Source: Eutypa lata | Lineage: Eukaryota > Ascomycota > Sordariomycetes > Xylariales > Diatrypaceae | Direction: 5' to 3' | Assembly: GCA_022661535.1 (NCBI GenBank) | Contig: JAKULF010000006.1 | Span: 2,661,001-2,725,000, forward strand | Length of the DNA stretch: 64,000 nucleotides | Part shown: positions 1-12,990 of the stretch, in pieces | How the letters are laid out: the number at the start of each line of letters is the position of its first letter | How positions within the stretch are numbered: the first letter of the stretch is position 1 | Notes under the pieces: model-generated | What the model was told of the DNA's origin: nothing | The model's input: only the letters and a program-made list of their open reading frames with translations | Databases searched by the model: none | Program-made: the position numbers and the translations under genes

Positions 1-554
1 CGGGGCAGCTGCACAGGCGGGGATCGGATGAATGCTACTTACCTGGAATAGTAGGTAAAGAACCAGTTTCTTTCTTCTAACCGGTCAATTTCTATGTAGA
101 CGATCCAATAGCTTAGTCACATCGAGTACGGAGAGAAGCCAGCACAATATGAAGTGGAGTTGCATGTGTTCATCCGGTTCGGTTTACGGCACCAACGTTC
201 TGGAAGCTCCTCTAATTTAAGCCTCGGCCCGCAACTTAGCGTTGCGCAGTGGACAACCAAGTAACGAATGACATAACTTATAGTGGCATTGATACCCGAA
301 TCGAATCGAATGGCGCGAGTTGTCGACAACAAACAATTGTTATGCAATTAATTAACTACCCGGACCTTCGAACTTCACGACATCGACCATCACAACAATC
401 TTCATCTATCCATTCATCCATACATCCGTCCATCCATAGTTCCATCCATTCATTACGAGTATCCAATAACTCTGCGCACACTTCAACCGCTCTAGGGCAC
501 TCTACCTATATAATTGATACATAAGAGCTGCTAAATAAACATCTAGCACTCAGC
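1..554. other. Upstream flank of the Lon gene
   Basis: No gene is supportable here. The stretch holds the presumed promoter and leader of the Lon gene and an imperfect CATC/CATT-type tetranucleotide tract near 388-457. The short open frame at 249-524 is mostly a translation of that tract (Ser-Ile-His repeats) and is not credible as a gene. Confidence 0.6.
388..457. repeat. Imperfect (CATY/CCAT)n tract
   Basis: Imperfect tetranucleotide repeat of CATC, CATT and CCAT units, about 100-165 nt upstream of the Lon start codon. It probably lies in the promoter or leader. It is pyrimidine-rich on the coding strand. Confidence 0.7.
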
Positions 555-3515
555 ATGACGATAACAGGACAATCAGCTATCGTACCCGTTATCCCCCTTG
601 CTAACAGCAGTGTTCTATATCCGGGATCTGTTTTACGAATTCCCGTTCCTTCCACTCGATCGGATATACCTGCTTTGCTTTCGAGTATCTACACGCGTGC
701 ATCGCAAAGCTCCAAACGAGTCGATCAGATCCCCGTCGTCTGCGTACCCTTAACCTCCCCTCTGCTGAGCCGGCGGGGCCAGCGCTTAATCGAGAACGAC
801 CCCGACAAGTATAAGAAGCTATTGGAGGCCAACCCTAAGAACATAACCAAGGACCGCCTGTATGGCTATGGCGTCGCTGCTAAAATCACTGGCATCCAAG
901 GCCAAAATGGCGCCGAGTTCAATCTCCTCGTCCAGGGTGTCTCACGTGTCTCCATGGACAAGATAACACAAGAAAAGCCCTTCTACGAGGCCAAGGTCAA
1001 TTATCACAGCGAGTCCGTTGGTCCCGACGAGCTTCAGAGTCCCGAGTACCGGGAACTTTTTGGCCAGTTGAAGCACCTATCGCGGGAGCTTGTTTCTTAC
1101 CTCCGTGTTTCGGCCTTCCTTCTATCTAATGGGTCCGCCGGCTTGAACCCGCTCCTGTCGCGCCGTCTCGAGCAATTCATTGCAAAGAAGCTTCCCCACG
1201 AGGGAGGTACCCTTGCTGACTTCATGATGAATGTGGTCGAGGGTACTTACGAGGAGAAACTCCAGGTTCTTGGGGCTGCCGATATAACTACTAGGATCCA
1301 AAAGGTCATCGAAATGTTAGAGCATCAGGTGGATGAGATCAAGAGCAATATTAAGGTGACTACGGTTACAAGTACGGCGATTCCCATTCACGTCGACCCA
1401 GAGGACATGGAGAAAATGAAGAAAAGAATTATCCAGAGAGGGCAGATGCCCGGCTTGGGGACGCAGGGAGCAGGTTTTAATATGAGTAACATGTTCGGCG
1501 GCGGCGGTAACCAAGGCGACCCGCAGGATTCAGATGAGTTACAGGAGCTTGAGAAGAGGATCGAGACAGCAAAGCTCCCCCCGGATGCAGCCAAGGTCGC
1601 TGAGCGCGAACTCAAGCGACTGAAGCAGATGATGCCAGCTCAGGCTGAGTACCAAGTGGTGAGGACGTATCTCGAAACTTTGGCGGACATACCTTGGTCT
1701 ACAATTACGGATGATCCCATCAGTGCCGGAAGCTTGGAGCGAGCAAGAAAGCAGCTGGATGATGATCACTATGGAATAGAGAAAGTCAAGAAGCGCTTAC
1801 TTTCGTACTTGACGATTGTCCGTTTGATGCAATCGGCAAATGACGCCATTGAAAAGCAGATCAAGCAGGTTGAGCAGGAAACCGTCGACTTAGAACCAGC
1901 CAAGAGTGATACCACAGAAGACACCCCCCTCGACCCAGAAGTGGAGGAAAAGATCAAAGCAACCGGCGTCAAAGTGCAGGTGCTAAGAGGCAAACTGAGA
2001 GCGGAGAGAGCTCCAATTCTACTGCTGATCGGTCCACCAGGCGTGGGTAAAACCAGTATCGCTAGGTCAATAGCTACAGCTCTCGGCCGGAAGTTCCATA
2101 GGATATCGCTCGGAGGTGTTCGAGATGAGGCAGAGATCCGAGGACACCGGAGAACTTACGTTGCTGCCATGCCCGGATTGATTGTGCAAGGGCTACGGAA
2201 GGTGGGAGTAGCAAACCCTGTGTTTCTGCTAGACGAAATCGACAAGTTGGGACACGCCAACCACAATGGCGACCCCTCGGCAGCGATGCTCGAGGTACTC
2301 GACCCGGAACAGAACCACACATTCCATGATCACTACGTCAATACACCGATCGATCTTAGCAGAGTCCTCTTCATCGCCACTGCCAACAGCCTCGACACCA
2401 TTCCCGGACCGCTCCTAGATCGTATGGAGACCTTGGAATTCTCCGGGTACACGACGCTCGAGAAACGTCATATCGCTCTACGGCATCTGGTGCCTAAGCA
2501 AATCCGGGTGAACGGCTTGGCAGAGGACCAGGTCAAATTCAGCGAGGAGGTCGTGTCTAAGATCATCGAGTCGTACACCCGTGAATCAGGGGTTCGCAAT
2601 TTGGAACGAGAGATCGGGACGGTCTGTCGTGCCAAGGCCGTCGAGTTTGTGGAAGCGAACGACCGGGGTCAGTCTGAGACATACAGCCCGGAAGTCACCG
2701 TCCAGGATCTCGAGTCCATCCTGGGCATCGAGAGGTTCGAGGACGAGATTGCCGAGAAGACCACCCAGCCCGGGATTGTTACCGGGCTGGTCGCCTACAG
2801 CTCGGGCGGCAACGGCGGCATTCTCTTCATCGAGGTCCTCGACATGCCCGGTGATGGGAGCGTCGAGCTCACAGGTAACCTCGGGGAGGTCCTGAAGGAA
2901 AGCGTCAAGGTTGCGAGGAGCTGGGTTCGGAACCACGCATATGAGCTGAGCCTGACCCAGAACCCGACGGAAAATATCATGAGGAACCGCAGTCTTCACG
3001 TGCACTGTCCCTCTGGCGCCGTCCCGAAGGACGGCCCGTCCAGCGGTATGGCGCAGGCTATCGCCCTCATTTCTCTTTTGTCTGGACGACCTGTCCCACC
3101 TTCGATGGCTATGACTGTAAGTGTAGTACTATCATCTTGATGTTTTCCTCGTTATATGAAATAACTAATGTCTTGAAATAGGGAGAGTTCCAACTGTCGG
3201 GTCATGTCAAGAGGGTTGGAGGGATCAAAGAGAAGCTCATCGGTGCATACCGAGCCGGCGTCAAGACCGTGCTTCTTCCCGCCCAGAACAAGAAGGATGC
3301 CAAGGAGGTTCCTACGGAAGTGAGGGACGGCCTGGAAATTATCTTCGTCAAGTAAGTTCACATAAAAGGATACCCAGCGCCGGTCGGTCAACTCGGCAAA
3401 TTTGCTAACCTAATTCTTGCTCAGCCATATCTGGGAAGCCATACGTCATGTCTGGCCCGACGTGCAGTGGCCTCACGAGAATGAGAACCTACCTCCGATC
3501 CAATCTCGTCTGTAA
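555..3515 (+). CDS. Peroxisomal Lon protease (LonP2/Pln type)
   Basis: ATP-dependent serine protease of the peroxisomal matrix, about 940 aa. Exons are 555-3116, 3182-3351 and 3425-3515; introns of 65 and 73 nt have GTAAGT donors, and reading phase is preserved across both. The N-terminal Lon substrate-binding domain opens with a PLxxxxVLYPG-type motif. Walker A GPPGVGKT is near residues 493-500 and Walker B VFLLDEID near 556-563. The protease domain has PKDGPSSG with the nucleophile at Ser829, and GGIKEK in exon 2 supplies Lys872. The Ser-Lys spacing of 43 equals that of E. coli Lon (679/722). The protein ends in Ser-Arg-Leu, a type 1 peroxisomal signal, and has no mitochondrial presequence, which separates it from mitochondrial Pim1. 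The role in clearing damaged matrix proteins is family knowledge. The start is the first ATG of the frame, and no upstream ATG extends it. Confidence 0.95.
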
Positions 3516-4203
3516 TAACCGGAAAATCCCTCTTCGCTTCGCGTTGTTTAACTACTATGTACGGCACAGTACGTACGGGGGGTTGCTCGGATTTGGAACC
3601 AGGCCAACCGCAACCCCCATACCATCCCTACTACTTTCCTATTTTCGGAGAGCGTGTTCGCGAAGCAAATTGGTTCTATCATTGCTAGCTACCCACTTCC
3701 ATAGCGAAAGGAGTCGCTACAATCGTGTACATATTGTAAAAAGCCTATTGCTACTACTTAGTATCTACTCCATAGTTTTCAAGCAAGTTTGGTTTCTACG
3801 TACTCACGTATCGTCTCTCCTTGGCCGTAGGTGCGCACTGAGTTACCTCATCGTATCTACGAAATCTAATATAACGAACGACGCCTGCTTTGTTTTCAGT
3901 TACTGCCTAACCTCTGTAGGCAGGTAGCTTAGGAGCTCTTCAGCCTACTTTTTGTGTTATTCCTAAGGAACTACACTAATCGGTAGCTACTTCGGGTTAG
4001 ATAAGCGAGAAAGGATAATAAAGAGAATAAGAATCGAACTAGCTAACAAGCAGTGTACCAACACCCAAACCCTCGGTCTCGCCCCCATCTGTATTGCCGT
4101 TGCTGCTACATACAGTACTAAAAATACCAAGATGGATAGATCCTGTGTGTCCTGCGCCGTGTCACCTGCCACAGCGCCATTCGGTGCCGGAAGAAGCGAG
4201 GGA

Positions 4204-4217
4204 GGGGGGGGGGGGGG
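4204..4217. repeat. Poly-G run of 14
   Basis: Uninterrupted run of 14 G on the + strand in intergenic DNA about 700 nt past the Lon stop. The exact length may be a sequencing artefact. Confidence 0.9.
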
Positions 4218-5404
4218 CGGCGGGCGTGTAGCTAGGTGCCCATAGAACCTAGGTAACTAACCAACGAACGATGGGGTAGATAAAGGCTAAGGGGAGGAAG
4301 AGAGAGATGTCTGACGTTTGTTCTACCCCCCTCTCCCCTCTGGCTCCCCCTTTATCCATTTGTTTTGCGATATTCATATTCCTTGCCCCCACATATCCCT
4401 AAACCAGACCACCGGGCGTTGGTGATGGTAATTGGGGTCTTTGGTCTGACTGGTGCTTGCACGACGATGTCTTGTATAACTTCCGTGCGTGTGTGCGTGT
4501 GTGCGTGGAACCTGATTTTGGGTGTAGCTGAGTAGTAAGTAAGTAGGTAGTTGCTGTTTCTTTGCTTTTCTTTTTCGGGTTTCCAAACCTGGATGTAAGA
4601 TTTCCTGTTTAGTATATTGTTACTATGAATAATTGCTACTCGAAGAAACCCCCTTCCTTCCTGTGACTCCTACGTAGTTGGATGCTAACTAAGAAGCCGG
4701 CTCTCGCTTGATAAGCTCTTTCGTCCAGGGAGATTGCAAAGACTACTTAGCATATACACACGTCGTACCTATCTGCTAAGTACATGGCAAGGTACATATA
4801 AAGGAAAATGCTCATGCCCCCTTCGTACGTAGGTCTAGGTCTATATATGTGTGTGTATATGTAGAACCGACTACCTGGCTATCCGTGAGGACGGCTAACA
4901 GATGCACGGCACCGGCGCAGCCGGCCTCTCGGGACCAAAAGCTTGGAGTAGAATAAGGGAGAAAGAAAGGGGGACGCGGACGGGTGCGGACAGGTGCGGA
5001 AAGGACAGAGTTGTGTATCGAACTAACAAGTCAGGTAAGGTAGACGTGAAGATAAAATATTTCAAATAAATAAAAAATCCGTCGGAGTGGAACGAACCAG
5101 TTCCTCGGTAAGACTTACGCTTCCGCTTCTGGGACCTGGAGATCGGGTCTTGTGATACCGATAACTCCTGAGGAACAGAGAGACGGACGGGTAGGTATGA
5201 CGATGGATAAGGGGGTAGAGAGCGAACATCGTCATCGTCGTCGTCCTCGTTCCTTCCTCCCTGCCCCCCGTCACACTAGATCACTAGATGAGCACAACCC
5301 GACTGACTGATTTGGCTATTAACTAACGTCCGAGCCTACGCTACACCTGGTAACACGTGCGACCGACCGAGAGACCTCCCGAGGTTAGTGTGTTGTCGTA
5401 GTCA

Positions 5405-5421
5405 TCGTCGTCGTCGTCGTC
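5405..5421. repeat. (CGT)n microsatellite
   Basis: Trinucleotide tract of about five to six CGT units in intergenic DNA. Confidence 0.85.
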
Positions 5422-7648
5422 TTCGGGCTTCGTTCGACTGTCTCATAACTACCGAGTTACATCATTCTAGGTCTCTCGACCAGGACAGCCCTGTGAGCCC
5501 TCGCTTTTTTCCTAAAATGGACGGGTGTGCTAACCTCATCTAGGGCGTAGAGCGAGGAAGAAGAACTATGTTATAACTATCATATACACACACATATATA
5601 CATGCAGCATACATCCATGCATGCGCCTATGCAGGCCTGCATGCATATGTGTATGTACGTAGCCAAAGCGAGGCTTGAGATGCGAGAGTTCAGATGTACG
5701 TATGTATGTAGTGTATATATAATGTATATTCCACCTGACTAACCTCGAGAAGAAGAAAAGGGAAGAGATAGAGAAGAAGAGAACGCCCAAAGCTGGCACT
5801 ACACTGTCGATTACTACCTGCATATACGTATACCCTCTCACAGCCGCGTACACCTACATCGAGGGGTATGTTTGTCATTATATAATGCGCGCGACCTCTC
5901 GATACCTACCTACCTACCTCCTGCCTACATAACTTCTAAGACAATAATAAACGCTCCTCGCCTATCCTGACGTTAGTTCGCACGAATGTCCCTACCCTGT
6001 CTTCCGACCCGACCACCGCTGGCTGCTCGAACCCAGACACCTGGACTCGGGATCGCCTCCCGCTGACGCAGGCACCCGACGTGGCGGGTTTGCGCTCATC
6101 TAAAGCGCACATATGCATATACTCTTGTTTTTTCCGCTTCGGTTTCCATCTTTTCTTTTCTTCTCCTAGGTATCGTCATTCCCGCAACACTCTCTTCTTT
6201 GGGAAACAACGCGCTGCAGAGAATACAAATATATATATTTATATTTATATCAAGTCTAGCTAATCGGGGACCTGATTAGGCGAGCTCGTAATGGGCTGGG
6301 GGATGGTTGATTATATCATCTGCGTAGTCAATCTACCTAGCCCAGTCTAGCTGTGCGGGCGCACTTAACCGCTGCGAGCGGTTAGCCGGCCGGATGTTCG
6401 AGAATGAATGAGACGGCGATATCGTTGGACGGTCGTGTCGAGTCCCAGGTAGCCGAGTCTTGCGCGACGGGGAGCAGAAGAGGGGGGAAGCGGGCTTGTA
6501 GTTAGGAACGGTCGGCGAATTCGCTACGTGTGAGGAGGGAAAGAGGGAGGGCGTCCTGATAGATACAGGTAGATGTATGTATACGCGAATTAGAGGACAA
6601 AAATAAAAGAAAGGAGGTAGAGACTCTCGCGTCACGTACAAGTAATGGCTGACTGGCTACCTGTTTGAGGCTTGATGATATCTTTAACTGCTCCAAAATG
6701 GGGAGGCTCCCACGACGTAACGTACATATACACGGCATTGGGGGTGCGTGGGTAGTCGATCTCTACGTGTTTCCTTGCCTGATCTTGGAGAAGGAGCAGT
6801 GGCAACACAAGCACAGCAGAATTGTTGGTAAGTGGGCGCTGGTGACAGGTGAAAGACAGAAGATGGAGGAAAATACAGATACACGAGCACAGCACCGGCG
6901 CACCGGTACACACACACAAACTCGCAGCCACATCCTACGTGCATACCTACATACAGACATTTACTTTGACTATACACACGTACGTACTCAGAATAGGAGG
7001 AACATACACAAGCCCCCCCCAAACGACTGTACCTAACCTACCTACCAACCAAATCAAACCAATCGTCCTCAGACCGGCCCGTCGAAGTAGACCGTTTCAA
7101 GCTGAGGCAGACAACCGACCTCGTCGAGTCATGAGGTTCACCGCTATACTCGGAAAATTTTCAATGAGCGGCGCTCTTTGCCACCTAGAGGTAGGTCTCG
7201 TTGACTTTTCTAACTTGGGGAAAGTAAGTAAGCCAGCTGCAGGTCAGGGAGGAAGGAGCGAGAGATGAAGGCCCTCCTCCTACACTATAGCGCGTGAGCC
7301 GGCCCCCCTGATGGGATGATGACCGTTTAGTTAGGAGTTGAGGCTTGTTAAATGGGTCTATGTAATCTATGTAATACACTGATGGCCGAGCCTAGCACGG
7401 CTCCCATGCTATTTGTTTAGGAGGCGCCGGGGATAACTAGCTACATACTCCCCCGGCTGGCTCTCCGAGCAGCGCAAAATAACAACAAAAGATTGGCCAC
7501 AGTAAGCAGGAAAGTCTCCGAAGTTGCCTTGAGTAGGTAGGGCGACGCTGACGACGGCAATGGTAGCGATCAAAGTCAAAGGCACGCACAGGAGGAAAGG
7601 GGCAAAGCCAAAGGAGACATAGCATTTCACAATACCGCGATTTCCCCC

Positions 7649-7671
7649 TATACTACTACTACTACTACTAC
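7649..7671. repeat. (TAC)n microsatellite
   Basis: Trinucleotide tract of about seven TAC/CTA units in intergenic DNA. Confidence 0.85.
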
Positions 7672-8013
7672 CTGCAAAAATATTTACGTGTATACATACA
7701 TATGTCTAGCCATTGCCGTCCTCTTCTCCCGTCTCCGTTCTTGTGCGTCTCTCCCAAGGAAAGTATTTAATCTTCCTAAACTCCACTCCGAATTCGTCTG
7801 CCCGCAGGATCGTGACACACGAGGTACTACGCACGGCCGGGCCCCGACTTACTGGGGGCGAGGAGAGAGGATGGACGGAGGCTGGAGATGAGCGAGGCGA
7901 TTTGGAGTTCCACATAGTTAACTACTGGATAGCAAAGCTACCTATCTATGTAGGTCCTTGCAGTTTGCCGCACCAATTTGGCTTCCTGTATGTACAGTAT
8001 GTAGTTACGTAGG

Positions 8014-8048
8014 GATAGGAGAAAGGAAAATAGGAAAATAGGAAAATA
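8014..8048. repeat. AGGAAAAT tandem repeat
   Basis: Three to four near-identical purine-rich 8-mers of the AGGAAAAT type in tandem, in the gene-poor block. Confidence 0.8.
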
Positions 8049-9554
8049 CATTATTGGGTATCTAGGTAGTTATTTCAACCATTTGTGCATGTACACGTGT
8101 TCCAGTCTCTCCAACTTGACTACCTACTATATGCCAGGCGGCGGTCTACCTACTATAGTAAGCATGCGATGCTAGTGATAATTGGTCTACTCCATCTGGT
8201 CTACCTATCTATCTGCCTATATGTTCCTTGGCGAATGCAAATGATAACAACTGCTTTTCGGAGAACGTGTGACGATGGCTTGGCAAAAATAAAAAAAGGG
8301 TAAGAGACCAAAAAAGAAAGAAAAAAATTGTATAGATAAAAGCATGGCAAGGCCTGTCTCCTGGACCATGCTTATCCAAATATCCGGGAGAGCCAGATTT
8401 ACCAGTTCCCGGGACTAAGCAGCAGATCTCATCGGGGAGGAGGGGGTAAAGACCATCAAACCTGCCTAGGCGAGCTGGTTCCGGCATTTCTCTGGAGCTT
8501 TTTCTTACCTACTTTTTGATAGTAGCCCATAGCCTGCGGGATGTCTGTTTCAGTTCCAGCTACATACTTTAGTTTAGGTATGGGACAAGCGGAGTTTCCC
8601 GATATAAGGCCGTCCCCATTCCTCGGACTGGGCGAAAGTGAGAACCCCATCTTCTCCTCCCTCCTTAACGCTATAGAGTGTAGCTTCTCCATACGGGCCC
8701 TCTCCAACCGGGCGGGCTAGGCTACATATATAACGATGGTAGCTAGTGGCGGTAGATAGAGTACATAGATAGACGGGCGGGCAGACAGACCGACAACGAG
8801 TGAGTGGTTGTCGACCTCGGCAGAACTAGTAGACTAGCCCGGTATTTGGGATCAACAGAGCGTAAGCTTGATCACCTACCTATGTAACTACATACCTACC
8901 TACATACCTACCTAGTTACGTCTCTGCTCAGAAGAAGTGGCAGGGAGAAATGGGCGGATAGACCGATCTCGAACGGACAGGAATGGATCCATGGAATCAA
9001 ACTAACTAGTGACGTTATCTTAAGATGTTCAACTCCTGCCTAGTTATCCGCTGCTTCTGCTGAATAAATGGACCATGAGGGCAGAAGAGAGAAGAAATTC
9101 CCAAAATGACAAGAACCAGGTTTAACACATGGTACTAGGGCCAAGACATGCACAGCATGCGACGGGCGGTGGACTAACGGCTGGCAGGTCCACGATCCAA
9201 AGAACAACGACCACTTAACTAACTACTTCGTACATACTTAAAAAAAGATGTATAAAAAAATGAAACCAGAAGCGCGAGCGAACATCATCTGCACACCCTA
9301 TTCCTACGAATGTATGTACGTACGTACACGCCATGTACATGGCTCATCCCGGGCGCGTCATCTCGCATATCATATTAGGGAGCGCCTATAGCGATGGACC
9401 CCGCAAAATAAACATCCTGGGAACGCGGGCTTCGCGGTCTAGCGACGATCCACCGCAATATAGGTAATATTATACGGGTGGGGCCCTCTTTTTTTCTCTT
9501 TTTCTTTCTCGTTGGTGTGAAGTGTGACTACTGCTACTACTACGTAGTTATGTA

Positions 9555-9588
9555 CTTTCTTTCTTTCTTTCTTTCTCTTTTTCTTTCC
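9555..9588. repeat. (CTTT)n microsatellite
   Basis: Tetranucleotide pyrimidine tract of CTTT units, degenerating at the 3' end into CTCTTTTTC. Confidence 0.9.
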
Positions 9589-12558
9589 TATTTACATACC
9601 TATATGTGCATACCTTCAGACGTCTGAGCGATGAAGAAATGAGGGGAGCCACAGGAGACGCGTAAGTACGTAGTGAGTTAAGTATTGCACGAAGTAGTTA
9701 GTTACTAACTACATAGTTACATACTTGGATACTTACTTATGTAGTTAACTATGTGGAATGCTTAGTAGTAACTAGTAGTAACGGCGTTCGCTCTCTTCCC
9801 CCGTCACCTCTCTTTTGTCCCTTCAGCCCGCATCCCGGTCACCGACTAGGTACAGACGGATCCATTTTACAAGAGGTTACATGTATAGTCGTTCCCCTAC
9901 GAATATGTACGAAGCGTTCGTAATCCGGCCCTAGTGAATGTGTACCTTACATTAGCTCCAGGGAAAATAAAGTGAGAGGGAAGAAAGGACCGCCGGTAGG
10001 CTGGCTGGCCGGCTCGCTCGCTGACACGCTGTCTATAAGCATCTCGGGTATTTCCCGATGCTATTGACCAAGTGGAGTAACCCAAGATCCGGCAATCTGT
10101 GTGTATGTAACTACTACGTACGTATGTAGGCATATATATTATAGAATGCATGTACATAGTATTTTATGGCCTTAGACGCTAGCGGGAAGAGCTTCCGCCT
10201 TCTTCCCCCCCCTTTGATGATAACGTCGGGGGAAAAGCACAGGCACACCTATACAGTGCATCTCTATATGCGGGTATGTATATCTGGATTGCCAAGTTGC
10301 CAGTGCTAAACCGGCCCGAGGCGGTGAATCGGCCTTCAGGTTAGAAGCATGCCGATGCTGGTTGTTGGTAGGCACCTGGGATGGAACTGGGGGTCCGTTC
10401 GTACGTATATCGAACGAATCCAGGGAGCGAATAAGTAAGAAGTGGCCCTACCTGTTATAACATCAACTATGTAACAAGCACTAAGCACCGACTGACATGA
10501 GCAGGTTTTCGGCTCATCGGGTATACTAACCACTATGAGGCTGAACGAAAAGTAGCATGAACTTTCTTTGCCCCCTTTATTACCTATTGTACAGGCTGTA
10601 CTGGTAACTACGTGGTCATCCCATACGCCGTCGTCTCGGCCGTAAACTAGCCCATATGTGCACGGAATATAGGAATATTATAGGGATATTATAGCGCGAA
10701 GAAATATATGTAGGGCGGGTGACGTCTGGTCGGGGACGGTCATCCCTGGCACACATACCTAACATGTTGCGTATACCATATTTCGTTTTCGGCGTACTTT
10801 TAACTAACTAGTCCGTAGCGTCGAAAAAAGAAGAAAAGGCTACGGTAAGACCTCAGTTCAATTATTGGATATTCCCACGAATTTAACAATGTACCTGCGT
10901 GGGTAGGGGGTTACGGGCCAGGGTATTGTAAATAGTATATTGTCCAGTAACTACATATGTAACTAGCGGTCGAAAGTGCCAATAGGCAAGTAATAATAAT
11001 ATTCACAGGGGGCTGGCCTTTTCCTTTACCGGTGTGGAGTGGAGCGGCCCAATGCCTATCATCGGGAGCCGTCACCTCCTTGACTGCTCGTACGCACGTT
11101 ACCTGAGCTAGCTAGCATTTCTTGAAGGTTACTTAAGTAGTTAGTAGGGGAAGCACGTGCATGCAAAGAATTGAGATTTGCAGGGCCGCCGCACGTGAGC
11201 GTATGTAGTATACTACTATGGGAACCTAGCTAGTGTACGAAGTAGGCGGTAGGGAGTAGGGGACTATACTACTAGCTAGTAGTATGTTGCAAGTACCTAC
11301 ACTCTGCATGGGCTATTGGGTGGGCGTACCACCGAGCTTCATTGGCAATAGTGTTATGGGGGATAGTTAGCCGAGGCTTTATATGTATTGTACAAGTCAT
11401 CTGACGGCTGGGACTTTGTTGGACGAACTACATACATACGTATTTCGACAACGGTGCCCAGTATACCTAATTATAAGATACATGTAGGTTAGGCAATCAT
11501 CTATTGCCTAGTTAAGTCGAAAATATGAGAACGTGCATGTGACCGGCATCAGGGCTTGACTTGACAGCTTGTCATTTCGCGGTTCCTCGAATGAAAAACA
11601 CGTGTTTGCGGCGGCTGATGGTGCATGTATAAAACCAATGCATACATACATCACCTACATGAACCTTATTCAATATATACTTATACATATATATATATGG
11701 CTGGGATGCTGAACTTTGAAAGGGGGAAACCTGGGATGTTCGGGTGGAAGCCGAGGAGTTATCTGAAGGAAAGCCTACATACCTATATACATGCACGCCA
11801 TCATTCCCTCCTTAATAATTCCTTTCTATAGGCAAAATAGTTACCGGTTGTGCCACGGGGCTGTTCAAGTTGCTGTTCTAGACCAATAATTGTCCGATGC
11901 GCGATTCGCTTTAAACTGGGGCATGCCTCGATGGTCTTGCATACCTACTTAAGACTCGTCCTTATCCTGCATACTACTATATACATATGTAGGCAGTGGG
12001 TAGGATATGTAGTGTTGAGGCCATTATAGACCAATTAATGGTTGCAGTCTTGATAGGTATTTCTTACTGGCCATGGCAACACCTTACTCGCCCTAAATGA
12101 GCCAGTGTCGTCACTGGCTTCAAGATGGCGTTCCAAAAGCCGACGATGTGCTTCCGTCTGCCAATATATGAAGATACAATGTAGTATTGTGGAGTGTATA
12201 TTCATAAGAGGAAAGCAGTTCGTCCTCTACAGCAACCGCGAGTATTACTACGTACTTAACAAGTATGGCGCTTGATGCAACAACGGACGAAAGAGTACTA
12301 AACCAGCTAGAGCCCGTCCCGTGTCATGGGCTAGTCGCAAATTCTGAGGCATTGTCAGTCGGATCAGCTATAGGAAATACATGGTAGTATCATGTATGTA
12401 TGTATATGCTTAATGTAGGTAAGTAGGCAGGCAGATAGGCAGATACCCTGGCATATTTGGTTGGAGGCTCAAAATTCGCGCGGAATGGCATAGAAAGTGG
12501 CAGGTGACGAAGAAGGGGGGGAGGGGGGATGGAAACATGGGGTGAAGTTGGGCCTAAG

Positions 12559-12584
12559 GTTAACGTTAACGTTAACGTACGTAG

Positions 12585-12619
<35 letters not shown>
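12559..12619. repeat. TTAACG triplicate followed by (GA)n
   Basis: Three tandem TTAACG hexamers (about 12560-12577), which also give overlapping GTTAAC palindromes. After a 10-nt spacer comes a GA dinucleotide tract of about 15 units. This is not the usual TTAGGG telomere repeat. Confidence 0.85.
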
Positions 12620-12620
<1 letters not shown>

Positions 12621-12955
12621 GGTCGGGAACGAAAGAAACAAGAGGAAGATTGATAAGCCCCGACGTTGAAAGCCAAGCTTAAATTGGTAACGGTCTGCTA
12701 GGGTAAAAGTGTGGTTTAGGCCAGTCCTTAATCTGACTTGATGTCTGACGATTGCCTGGGCGGAGGCCGAATGCGACGCTAAAGCGGCTGGGGGGGAGGG
12801 GGGAGCTGCAACAAAGCCGATCGCGCCAAACCTATATCTGCTAGAGGACAGCGGGTAGCCATGTGCCCGGGAGGGGTGCGAGTGGAGACAAAAGCCCAGC
12901 CGCTGCTCGCTATAAACAGGGGGATGGTAATATTGGTCCAGGAGCGGGATTGCAT

Positions 12956-12956
<1 letters not shown>

Positions 12957-12987
<31 letters not shown>
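12957..12987. repeat. (GT)n microsatellite
   Basis: About 15 uninterrupted GT units ending in GTATA, in the gene-poor block. Confidence 0.9.

Positions 12988-12990
<3 letters not shown>

Noticed and set aside
2586..3005. Antisense open frame of 139 codons in Lon
   Set aside because: Lies within the conserved Lon protease domain; mirror of GC-rich codons.
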